Source: an uncultured Kordia sp. (GTDB taxonomy: Bacteria > Bacteroidota > Bacteroidia > Flavobacteriales > Flavobacteriaceae). Taken from it: a stretch of 6,739 nt of DNA. Made by a program: the position numbers and the translations under genes. Where the stretch lies: the NCBI GenBank assembly GCA_913054565.1, contig CAJXHW010000096.1, positions 1-6,739 on the forward strand, read 5' to 3'. Below, in pieces: positions 1 through 6,011 of the stretch; position 1 is the first letter of the stretch, and every line of letters starts with the position of its first letter. The notes beneath the pieces are model-generated. The model searched no databases and had not been told where the DNA came from. It worked only from the letters and a program-made list of their open reading frames with translations.

Positions 1-913
1 CATAACCACGTCTAAGCAACAGGTTATAAATGAAGAAAAATGTAAATTCAAAAAACGATAATGAGAAAGCTTTTCTGAAAAAACTATAATTTTCTAATAC
101 CCTATTAATTCTTCCTGTTTTCATAAAGCCAATATACATTTTTCTAGCTTTTCTTCTATACTCCAAGATAACACATTGTTCATTATGGTAATAGTTCATC
201 ATTACCTTATGAATATTCACTTGGTCATCGATCATTTGTTTATTCCCTTTAACCACTTCAGAGCCAATAGTTACCCCTTCCAACCTATGAAAATACAAAT
301 GAGAATCAATACAACATATATTCATTTTTCGCCTAAATAAGCGAATAAAAAATTCATGATCTTGAAACCTTCTTAAAGTTTCATCAAAAGAAACATCATT
401 CATTACTTGCCTTCTTATTAAGGGATCAGATGTAATTATTGTATTTCTTGACATTATAAAGTTAATATCAAAGCATTTATTTTTATATATTATTGGGTTA
501 ACTACTTGGTTAACTAACAGGTCTTCTCTTACATTAGTGTGTTTAGAAATCACTACATCAACATCATATTTATTTATCAGATCTGTTTTTATTTTTAAAT
601 TATCGGTATGTAAAACATCATCTGAATCTAAAAATTTAACATAACTCCCTATACTTAATTCATATCCAAAATTCCTTGCTCCATTTCCGCCAGGTAAATG
701 ATTTTCGGGTCTGTGATGGTATTGAAACCTCGCATCTTTAGCACAATACTCAGTCATTACATTCCCCGTATTATCAGTAGATCCATCATCTACCACAATA
801 CATTCCCAATTTTTATAAGTCTGTGCCAACACCGACTCAAGGGTTTCACTAATTAGGTGTGCCCTATTAAATGTGGGAATTATTACAGATATGAGTGGTG
901 TTTTTTCTTGCAT
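1..913 (-). CDS. GT2 family glycosyltransferase (3' end outside window)
   Basis: Family 2 (GT-A fold) glycosyltransferase, expected to move a sugar from a nucleotide-sugar donor onto a growing surface glycan at the cytoplasmic face of the inner membrane. Reading from the ATG at 913-911, the frame stays open for 304 codons and runs off the window, so the stop and C-terminus are missing. Visible motifs are IPTFNR (residues 12-17), the nucleotide-binding DDGSTDNT (42-49), LDSDD (95-99) carrying the metal-binding DxD, and FDETLRRFQDHEFF (176-189), the usual site of the catalytic acidic residue. The C-terminal part (about 280-300) is rich in Phe and Leu and may touch the membrane. The gene starts 10 nt after the cysN stop, so it is probably co-transcribed with the sulfate-activation genes. 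The family is clear; the sugar and linkage cannot be told from sequence. Much of this gene looks AT-richer than cysN. Confidence 0.9.
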   Translation of the reverse strand, partial: MQEKTPLISVIIPTFNRAHLISETLESVLAQTYKNWECIVVDDGSTDNTGNVMTEYCAKDARFQYHHRPENHLPGGNGARNFGYELSIGSYVKFLDSDDVLHTDNLKIKTDLINKYDVDVVISKHTNVREDLLVNQVVNPIIYKNKCFDINFIMSRNTIITSDPLIRRQVMNDVSFDETLRRFQDHEFFIRLFRRKMNICCIDSHLYFHRLEGVTIGSEVVKGNKQMIDDQVNIHKVMMNYYHNEQCVILEYRRKARKMYIGFMKTGRINRVLENYSFFRKAFSLSFFEFTFFFIYNLLLRRGY

Positions 914-923
914 TTTGTTATAC

Positions 924-2177
924 TTAAACGATCATACCAGCCGCCACTGTTTCATTAGTAGTATCATCTATTAAAATAACACTTCCAGTTGTTCTATTTT
1001 CTCTATATGCATCTACTAGTAATGGCTTAGTTGTTCTTATTTTCACTTTAGCTATAGCATTCATTTCTAATTCTGCATGGCCATGCACTCGTTCTAAAGT
1101 ATTTATATCCATAGTATACACAACTTCTTTAATCATTGCTTTTTGATCGTTAGAGGTATGCTTGATGGTATATTTTGTTCGTGGACGTGATGGCGCGTTA
1201 TGTAACCAACACAACATGACTTCCAAATCTTGTAAGGCCTCTGGGCGGTTATTAGACCGCACAATCATATCTCCTCTACTCACATCGATATCATCTTCTA
1301 AAGTAATGGATACAGACATAGGCGCAAAAGCTTCTTGTAAGGATGCGTCAAACGTATCTATCGTTTTTATTTTTGATGTAAACCCTGATGGTAATACAGT
1401 TACTTCATCTGCCACACGCAATGTTCCGCTAGCTAATCGTCCAGCATAGCCTCTATAGTCTCTATGTGTGTCATTTTGTGGACGTAATACCGTTTGTACC
1501 GGAAAACGCGCATCTACTTTATTAACATCACTACTAATGTGCATGGTTTCTAAAGTATGTAACATGGGTGCCCCTTGGTACCAGTTCATATTCTCAGAGC
1601 GGTTCACAACATTATCGCCTAATAAGGCACTCATTGGAATGAATCGTACATCTTTAACCATCATTTTAGAGGCTACTTCTTCAAAATCAGCCACAATTTT
1701 AGTAAACACCTCTTCTGAAAAATCTACTAAATCCATTTTATTGATACAGACAATGATGTGCGGTATTTGTAATAATGACGCAATGAATGTATGGCGTTTG
1801 GTTTGCTCTACTACACCATGTCGTGCATCAATTAATATGGTAGCCACATTAGCTGTAGATGCTCCGGTAATCATATTTCTGGTGTATTGAATATGCCCAG
1901 GTGTGTCTGCTATTATAAACTTACGTTTAGGCGTAGTAAAATAACGGTAAGCCACGTCAATAGTAATTCCTTGTTCTCTTTCATCACGCAAGCCATCTGT
2001 AAACAAGGCTAAATCAACGCCTTTGTGGCCTTTCTTTTTACTTGTAGATTCTATAGCCTCTAACTGGTCTTCAAAAATAGACTTAGAATCGTAAAGTAGT
2101 CGCCCAATCAAGGTGCTTTTTCCATCATCAACACTTCCAGCAGTTGTAAAACGTAGTAATTGGTTATTATCTAACAT
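924..2177 (-). CDS. cysN: Sulfate adenylyltransferase subunit 1 (GTPase, CysN)
   Basis: Regulatory GTPase subunit of ATP sulfurylase. GTP hydrolysis drives formation of APS from sulfate and ATP by the CysD partner. This is an EF-Tu-like protein: with the 417-residue start, the P-loop GSVDDGKST is at 14-22, switch region GITIDVAYRYF at 70-80, DTPGH at 91-95, NKMD at 146-149 and the SAL motif at 183-185. Two beta-barrel domains follow, ending in the CysN-typical stretch RTTGSVILIDDTTNETVAAG near the C-terminus. It is shorter than E. coli CysN (about 475 residues), and no CysC domain is fused. The frame has an earlier ATG at 2219 (431 residues), but the added 14 residues do not resemble CysN N-termini, which usually begin just before LLRFTTAGSVDDGKS, so I prefer 2177. 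Neither start has a well-placed Shine-Dalgarno site. The gene lies after cysD and 10 nt before the GT2 gene. Confidence 0.95.
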   Translation of the reverse strand: MLDNNQLLRFTTAGSVDDGKSTLIGRLLYDSKSIFEDQLEAIESTSKKKGHKGVDLALFTDGLRDEREQGITIDVAYRYFTTPKRKFIIADTPGHIQYTRNMITGASTANVATILIDARHGVVEQTKRHTFIASLLQIPHIIVCINKMDLVDFSEEVFTKIVADFEEVASKMMVKDVRFIPMSALLGDNVVNRSENMNWYQGAPMLHTLETMHISSDVNKVDARFPVQTVLRPQNDTHRDYRGYAGRLASGTLRVADEVTVLPSGFTSKIKTIDTFDASLQEAFAPMSVSITLEDDIDVSRGDMIVRSNNRPEALQDLEVMLCWLHNAPSRPRTKYTIKHTSNDQKAMIKEVVYTMDINTLERVHGHAELEMNAIAKVKIRTTKPLLVDAYRENRTTGSVILIDDTTNETVAAGMIV

Positions 2178-2196
2178 GTGTGTTTTATATATGTGT

Positions 2197-2213
2197 CCTG
2201 TTACAAGAACAGG
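2197..2213 (-). other. Small hairpin in cysD-cysN junction
   Basis: In the mRNA sense, CCTGTT, a 5-nt loop CTTGT, and AACAGG form a perfect 6-bp inverted repeat. It lies between the two possible cysN starts and ends 19 nt before the preferred one at 2177. It could influence translation or processing at the cysD-cysN junction. A chance inverted repeat is also possible; no U-tract follows, so it is not a terminator. Confidence 0.35.
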
Positions 2214-2237
2214 CGTCATTTTATAATTATTTTTTTT

Positions 2238-3143
2238 TTAAAAATACCCTTGGCGCTTTCTATCTTCCATTGCAGATTCAGAACGCTTATCGTCAGTTCT
2301 ATTTCCACGTTCCGTTTGGCGCATGGCTGCAACTTCAATGGCAATTTTTTCTAGTGTATCCGCTTCAGATTCCATCCCTCCAGTAATGGTAATGTCTCCT
2401 AAAGTTCTGAATCGTATTTTTTTAGTCACTACTTCCTCATGCGGTTCTAAAGTTAAAAATTCAGAGTTTGGAATCCATGAATTACTTCTCCATACCACTT
2501 CACGTTCGTGTGCATAGTATAAGGAAGGAATGGCAATATTTTCGCGTTTTATATAATTCCAAACGTCCATTTCAGTCCAATTACTTATTGGAAAAGCTCT
2601 AAAATGCTCGCCTTCAAAGTGTTTACCATTTAACAAGTTCCATAATTCTGGCCTTTGATTTTTAGGATCCCATTGCCCGAAATCATCTCTATGTGAAAAG
2701 AAACGTTCTTTTGCTCTAGCTTTCTCTTCATCACGACGTCCGCCACCAATAGCGCAATCTACCTTATGCAACTCAATAGCATCAAGCAATGTTGTTATTT
2801 GCAAGGCATTTCTTGTGGCGTTTTTACCTTTCTCTTCGGCTACTTTGCCTTCATCAATTGACTCCTGCACAGAGCCTACAATTAAGTTTACTCCAAACTC
2901 TTTTATCAAATCATCTCTAAACTGAATCGTTTCAGGAAAATTATGCCCTGTATCTACATGCATTAATGAGAATGGTATTTTGCTTGGGTAAAATGCTTTT
3001 TTTGCTAAGTGCGTGACTAAAATAGAATCTTTCCCTCCAGAAAAAAGTATGACTGGGTTTTGAAATTGTGCCCATACTTCTCTTAAAATAAAGATGGCTT
3101 CACTTTCTAATTCATCTAAATAATTTAAATAATACTTACTCAT
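2238..3143 (-). CDS. cysD: Sulfate adenylyltransferase subunit 2 (CysD)
   Basis: Catalytic subunit of heterodimeric ATP sulfurylase (with CysN): sulfate + ATP to APS + pyrophosphate, in the cytoplasm. It is a PAPS-reductase-like/N-type ATP pyrophosphatase of 301 residues, the normal family length. The PP-loop SGGKDS is at 35-40, followed by HVDTGHNFPET (62-72), GGGRRDEEKARAKER (133-147), FPISNWTEMDVW (184-195) and the family's C-terminal signature RTDDKRSESAMEDRKRQGYF at the very end. These CysD signatures separate it from the related reductase CysH. Its ATG overlaps the end of cysC by 8 nt (3136-3143), implying translational coupling. Right after its TAA the mRNA has a run of A residues, and the cysN frame continues in phase with it. 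No key residue appears missing. Confidence 0.97.
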   Translation of the reverse strand: MSKYYLNYLDELESEAIFILREVWAQFQNPVILFSGGKDSILVTHLAKKAFYPSKIPFSLMHVDTGHNFPETIQFRDDLIKEFGVNLIVGSVQESIDEGKVAEEKGKNATRNALQITTLLDAIELHKVDCAIGGGRRDEEKARAKERFFSHRDDFGQWDPKNQRPELWNLLNGKHFEGEHFRAFPISNWTEMDVWNYIKRENIAIPSLYYAHEREVVWRSNSWIPNSEFLTLEPHEEVVTKKIRFRTLGDITITGGMESEADTLEKIAIEVAAMRQTERGNRTDDKRSESAMEDRKRQGYF

Positions 3144-3738
3144 TAGACACTTGTAATTTTGGTGTTATGTAGGCCATAATTTTATTTACAGCCTGCTCTA
3201 TTGTTTCGTTTTCAGTGTTTATTTCTATATCTGGGTTTTCTGGCGCTTCATAAGGTGCCGAAATTCCCGTCATGTTTTTAATTTCTCCTGCTCGCGCTTT
3301 TTTGTACAAGCCTTTTACATCTCTACGCTCACATTCCTCCACAGACGTATTGACATAAACCTCAACAAAGTTAACATCTTTCACTATCTTTTTTATATTC
3401 TCTCTGTCATTTTTATAAGGCGATATGAATGCAGCCAAAACGACTAAACCTGCATCAACCATTAAGTTTGATATTTCTGCTATTCTCCTGATATTCTCTG
3501 ATCTGTCTTCAGGTGAGAAACTCAAATTTTTATTGATACCATTTCTTATATTATCTCCATCTAAGGCATATGTTGCGATATCTTGTTCAAAAAGACGCTG
3601 TTCTACCAGATTAGCTATGGTTGATTTTCCAGAACCTGATAAACCTGTAAACCATACTAAAAGTGAATTGTGTTTATTTTTTTTTCTTCGATCTACTACA
3701 GATACTTTATAGTTTTGTGGAATAATATTTTTTTCCAT
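3136..3738 (-). CDS. cysC: Adenylylsulfate (APS) kinase (CysC)
   Basis: Phosphorylates APS at the 3' position using ATP to give PAPS, the universal sulfate donor. The 200-residue protein is a complete stand-alone APS kinase: Walker A GLSGSGKST at 32-40, LDGDNIR at 59-65 (substrate contact), FISPY at 104-108 with the serine that defines the APS kinase family, and the lid segment DVKGLYKKARAGEIKNMTGI (140-159) followed by SAPYEAPENPD. It is separate from CysN, unlike the fused CysNC/NodQ forms. The ATG shares one base with the stop of the DUF2061 gene (TAATG at 3738), and the 3' end overlaps cysD by 8 nt. A 9-nt A tract in the mRNA (3677-3685) covers codons 18-21. In this setting it probably feeds sulfotransferases, since no PAPS reductase is nearby. 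Confidence 0.97.
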   Translation of the reverse strand: MEKNIIPQNYKVSVVDRRKKNKHNSLLVWFTGLSGSGKSTIANLVEQRLFEQDIATYALDGDNIRNGINKNLSFSPEDRSENIRRIAEISNLMVDAGLVVLAAFISPYKNDRENIKKIVKDVNFVEVYVNTSVEECERRDVKGLYKKARAGEIKNMTGISAPYEAPENPDIEINTENETIEQAVNKIMAYITPKLQVSNE

Positions 3739-3983
3739 TAGCTATCTTTTTGTTGGTTTTTTCTGGTTGGCAATCCAAAATTAGATTTGTACCAAAATCG
3801 TTCATGAACATAATATAAGCCCATTTTTATAATCGATTCTGTTATAGCTACACCTGTAGCTTTTTCTGTTGCTAAGGGATCTTCTTTAAAGAAAAAATAT
3901 GCGATACAGAAGGTTGTTAACGACGCAATTACTCGCCATGTTATTGTTTTGGCTAAGTGCCTTTTTTTTGAAACATCTTCCAT
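3738..3983 (-). CDS. DUF2061 small membrane protein
   Basis: An 81-residue protein that I recognise as DUF2061 from the N-terminal AKTITWRVIASLTTF (11-25) and the later ITESIIKMGLYYVHERFW (47-64). Two hydrophobic segments, about 17-32 and 42-58, suggest a two-helix inner-membrane protein with basic ends; there is no signal peptide. Its function is not established. The family often sits beside cysQ and cysC in Bacteroidota, and here it shares a single base with each neighbour (TAATG at 3983 and at 3738), so it is almost certainly translated with the PAPS enzymes. A supporting role in sulfate activation or its membrane supply is conceivable, but nothing in the sequence proves this. An A8 tract (3962-3969) falls on codons 5-7. 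Confidence 0.88.
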   Translation of the reverse strand: MEDVSKKRHLAKTITWRVIASLTTFCIAYFFFKEDPLATEKATGVAITESIIKMGLYYVHERFWYKSNFGLPTRKNQQKDS

Positions 3984-4783
3984 TACTTACAAATAAACCA
4001 AGGGTTTAATAGATTTTTTTTGTTGTACAATAGTGGTGCTTTAGTGTCCTGAGCAATGACCTGAACCCCCACTGCATTACAAATGGCTTGTCCTGCAGCT
4101 GTATCCCACTCCATTGTTGGTGCAAAACGAGGGTATATATCAGCATTACCTTCCGCAACTAAGCAAAATTTTAAAGAGCTCCCTTTAGATACTATTGTGA
4201 CTTGACACCCTTCTTTTTCTAAATCAGCAACGTAAGCCATGGTTTCAGGACTCATATGTGAGCGACTTCCGACCACTTCAATAGTTTTGCTTGGTGTCTT
4301 AGGTTTTAAGAGTACTGCCTTTTTTAAGATATTTTCTATACTTGCATCATGAGACTCCAACACTGCTTTAAAGCTCTTTTTTTTATTTCCTTCTGCAACA
4401 TATAAAGTCTTAGTTACAGGTACATAAATAACACCAAGTATAGGGTTCCCATCACGTACCATGGCTATGTTTACCGTAAACTCACCATTACGTTTTATAA
4501 ATTCTTTAGTACCATCAACAGGGTCAACAATCCAACACTCCTGCCAATTTTTACGAATGGCATAATCAGTTTGTTTATTCTCTTCACTTATAATTGGTAT
4601 TGTTGTTGGCAATAAATAACTGTTGATAATGTCATTTGCCTTTTTATCTGCAATGGTTAATGGCGACTTGTCTGCTTTAATTTCTACACCAAAGTCTGGA
4701 CTATCATAAACCTCCATGATTACAGCACCAGCCTTTAGAGCGGCTTGAACTGCTATATGTACATTTGAATTTCTTTCTATCAT
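3983..4783 (-). CDS. cysQ: 3'(2'),5'-bisphosphate nucleotidase (CysQ)
   Basis: Hydrolyses PAP (adenosine 3',5'-bisphosphate) to AMP and phosphate, removing the inhibitory by-product of PAPS use; some members also act on PAPS. The 266-residue protein belongs to the Mg-dependent, Li-sensitive inositol monophosphatase superfamily. Metal-binding signatures are ISEE (65-68) and DPVDGTKEF (87-95), and the second superfamily motif is WDTAAGQAI (226-234). The KGSSLKFC segment (200-207) is typical of CysQ and argues against a plain inositol monophosphatase. It is the first gene of the sulfate-activation block: the 130-nt gap lies upstream and its stop shares a base with the DUF2061 start. The ATG at 4783 lacks a Shine-Dalgarno site (AAGATAA precedes it), as is common in Bacteroidota. 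It carries A8 tracts at 4014-4021 and 4377-4384. Confidence 0.95.
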   Translation of the reverse strand: MIERNSNVHIAVQAALKAGAVIMEVYDSPDFGVEIKADKSPLTIADKKANDIINSYLLPTTIPIISEENKQTDYAIRKNWQECWIVDPVDGTKEFIKRNGEFTVNIAMVRDGNPILGVIYVPVTKTLYVAEGNKKKSFKAVLESHDASIENILKKAVLLKPKTPSKTIEVVGSRSHMSPETMAYVADLEKEGCQVTIVSKGSSLKFCLVAEGNADIYPRFAPTMEWDTAAGQAICNAVGVQVIAQDTKAPLLYNKKNLLNPWFICK

Positions 4784-4902
4784 TTATCTTAGGTTTTTTC
4801 TTGCCCTACTTATACTTTATTAGCCGCTAATATAATAAAATAGCTTAGAATGCTTATCTTAACACCATACATCACAACCAACAAATAAGTGTTTTATCTT
4901 AA
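4784..4902 (-). repeat. Three copies of TAAGATAA upstream of cysQ
   Basis: In minus-strand sense the octamer TAAGATAA occurs at 4784-4791, 4854-4861 and 4894-4901. The two upstream copies extend to a shared 9-mer TTAAGATAA (4854-4862 and 4894-4902). Start-to-start distances are 40 and 70 bp. The copy nearest cysQ directly abuts its ATG. I did not notice the octamer elsewhere in the window. These may be operator half-sites or a coincidence in AT-rich DNA. Confidence 0.45.
4818..4832. promoter_or_regulatory. Perfect palindrome TATTAGC-C-GCTAATA, possible operator
   Basis: A 7-bp inverted repeat around a single central base, 34 bp upstream of the cysQ ATG. The near-absent loop suits a dimeric DNA-binding protein better than an RNA hairpin, although a short stem with a 3-nt loop could form. 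No known regulator motif is recognised. Confidence 0.4.
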
Positions 4903-4913
4903 ATTACATGCCG

Positions 4914-6011
4914 TTATTTTTTAATATGCATGGCTATACTTTCAATATGGTTTTCTAGTGTGAAATTTTCGAACACATAAGCTTTTCCAGCTGCCCCCAT
5001 ATTTCTTGCTAATTTATTATCCTTCAACAATAGCAACATTTTTTCTGCCATGGCCACCACATCATTTTCTCTTACTAGAAAACCTGTTTCATTGTTTAAT
5101 ACAACGTTAGGTATCCCAGCATGAACGGTTGACACAATTGGCAAACCAGCTGCAGACGCTTCGAGTATTGCTACTGGCGTTCCTTCACTATCTCCATCAT
5201 CTGCGACTTTAGAATGCTGTACAAACATGTAAGCATCCTTAAATAATTCACGTTGTTCTTCTTGATTTATCACACCTTTAAACACTACTGATTTTTCTAT
5301 ACCACAAGCCTTAACCAAATCATTACAAACATTTAGAAGCGCTCCATTACCCGCAAATACCAAAATTGCCTCTGGAACAACTTCAAGCACTTTCTTAAAT
5401 GCCATTATTGTCAAGTGTGGTGCTTTTTTATTTACAAAACGCCCAATTGCTAAAATGTTTTTAGATTCAAATGTCGGTGAAATTTCAAAGAAGTTTTTGG
5501 CTGGGCCAGCTGGGGAGTATACAATTTTATCTATTGAACAGTTTAAGCTCAAAAGATTAGTTTTCATATGTTCTGAAACTACAACAATTCGCTTAGCATA
5601 TTGAAATAAATTTTTATATTTCTCCTGATATTTTTCAATAATTTTATACCTAGAAATTTCATACCCTAACGCAATTGCTATTATGGGAATATTTAACCTT
5701 TTACATACCTCACAAACCTCAGCACCAGTTGTAAGATATTCTGCAAAAACAAACTCTACATTTTCTTTTACCAATAATTTAGCTAATTGATTAGCATTGA
5801 ATGATTCAGTTTGTATTCCTAATTTTCGCTTAACTTTATTTATTACCCCATACACACGTTCGTATGCTATTGATGGAGAATACTCATCAGTTCTATACGG
5901 AAAGTTACTACCATATATAACTATTTTATCAAAAGGCAAATAAGTAATATGGTTTTGAATAAACGTTTCTGTGCTAGTTTTTTTATTAGGAGTCAGTATT
6001 GCTATTTTCAT
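4914..6011 (-). CDS. GT4 family glycosyltransferase (WcaL/AmsK-like)
   Basis: A 365-residue retaining GT-B glycosyltransferase, expected to add a sugar to an exopolysaccharide, capsule or O-antigen-like repeat unit at the cytoplasmic membrane. The N-terminal domain begins MKIAILTPNKKTSTETFIQNH, the pattern seen in colanic-acid-type GT4 enzymes. The C-terminal donor domain shows GRFVNKKAPHL (190-200), FAGNG (219-223) and DSEGTPVAILEASAAGLPIV (274-293), which contains the family EX7E motif (E276 and E284) that binds the nucleotide sugar. Length is normal and complete. Its ATG overlaps the stop of the upstream SDR gene by 4 nt (ATGA, 6008-6011), showing a shared operon. There is no Shine-Dalgarno site; coupling to the upstream stop probably supplies initiation. 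The donor sugar and linkage cannot be predicted. Confidence 0.9.
   Translation of the reverse strand: MKIAILTPNKKTSTETFIQNHITYLPFDKIVIYGSNFPYRTDEYSPSIAYERVYGVINKVKRKLGIQTESFNANQLAKLLVKENVEFVFAEYLTTGAEVCEVCKRLNIPIIAIALGYEISRYKIIEKYQEKYKNLFQYAKRIVVVSEHMKTNLLSLNCSIDKIVYSPAGPAKNFFEISPTFESKNILAIGRFVNKKAPHLTIMAFKKVLEVVPEAILVFAGNGALLNVCNDLVKACGIEKSVVFKGVINQEEQRELFKDAYMFVQHSKVADDGDSEGTPVAILEASAAGLPIVSTVHAGIPNVVLNNETGFLVRENDVVAMAEKMLLLLKDNKLARNMGAAGKAYVFENFTLENHIESIAMHIKK

Larger units (their letters stand above)
4784..4913 (-). promoter_or_regulatory. Intergenic region upstream of cysQ, likely leader/control region
   Basis: The only sizeable gap between genes in the window (130 nt), placed between the GT4 stop and the cysQ start, so it is where a promoter for the cys block would be expected. 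It is AT-rich. It holds an octamer present three times and a 15-nt palindrome, listed separately. I could not find a convincing Bacteroidota promoter (TTTG near -33 plus TAnnTTTG near -7): the TTTG at about 4882-4885 in minus sense lacks the TA part and a proper partner. No GC-rich stem with a U-tract is seen, so the cys genes may also be read through from the glycosyltransferase operon. Confidence 0.4.

Noticed and set aside
1162..1890. Two plus-strand open frames (1162-1449 and 1468-1890) opposite cysN
   Set aside because: They lie wholly antisense to a strongly conserved GTPase gene and their translations match no family; they are shadows of cysN codons.
2178..2219. Extra 14 N-terminal residues for CysN from the ATG at 2219
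   Set aside because: The segment does not resemble CysN N-termini and is simply the in-phase spacer after cysD; kept only as an alternative start.
2220..2245. T5A10 tract after cysD as a terminator
   Set aside because: In the mRNA sense the run after the stop is A, not U, and no GC-rich stem precedes it; cysN follows closely in the same operon.
2180..2517. Plus-strand open frames at 2180-2386 and 2323-2517
   Set aside because: Antisense to the cysD end and the cysD-cysN junction, with no recognisable domain and no start signal.
3425..3712. Plus-strand 95-codon open frame
   Set aside because: Antisense to the APS kinase core; its hydrophobic look follows from reverse-complemented cysC codons.
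3983..4783. Inositol monophosphatase instead of CysQ
   Set aside because: The KGSSLKFC segment and the operon with cysC and cysDN point to the PAP phosphatase branch.
4880..4890. TTTG element in minus sense as a Bacteroidota -7 box for cysQ
   Set aside because: The TA of TAnnTTTG is missing and no TTTG at proper distance upstream supports it; too weak to call a promoter.
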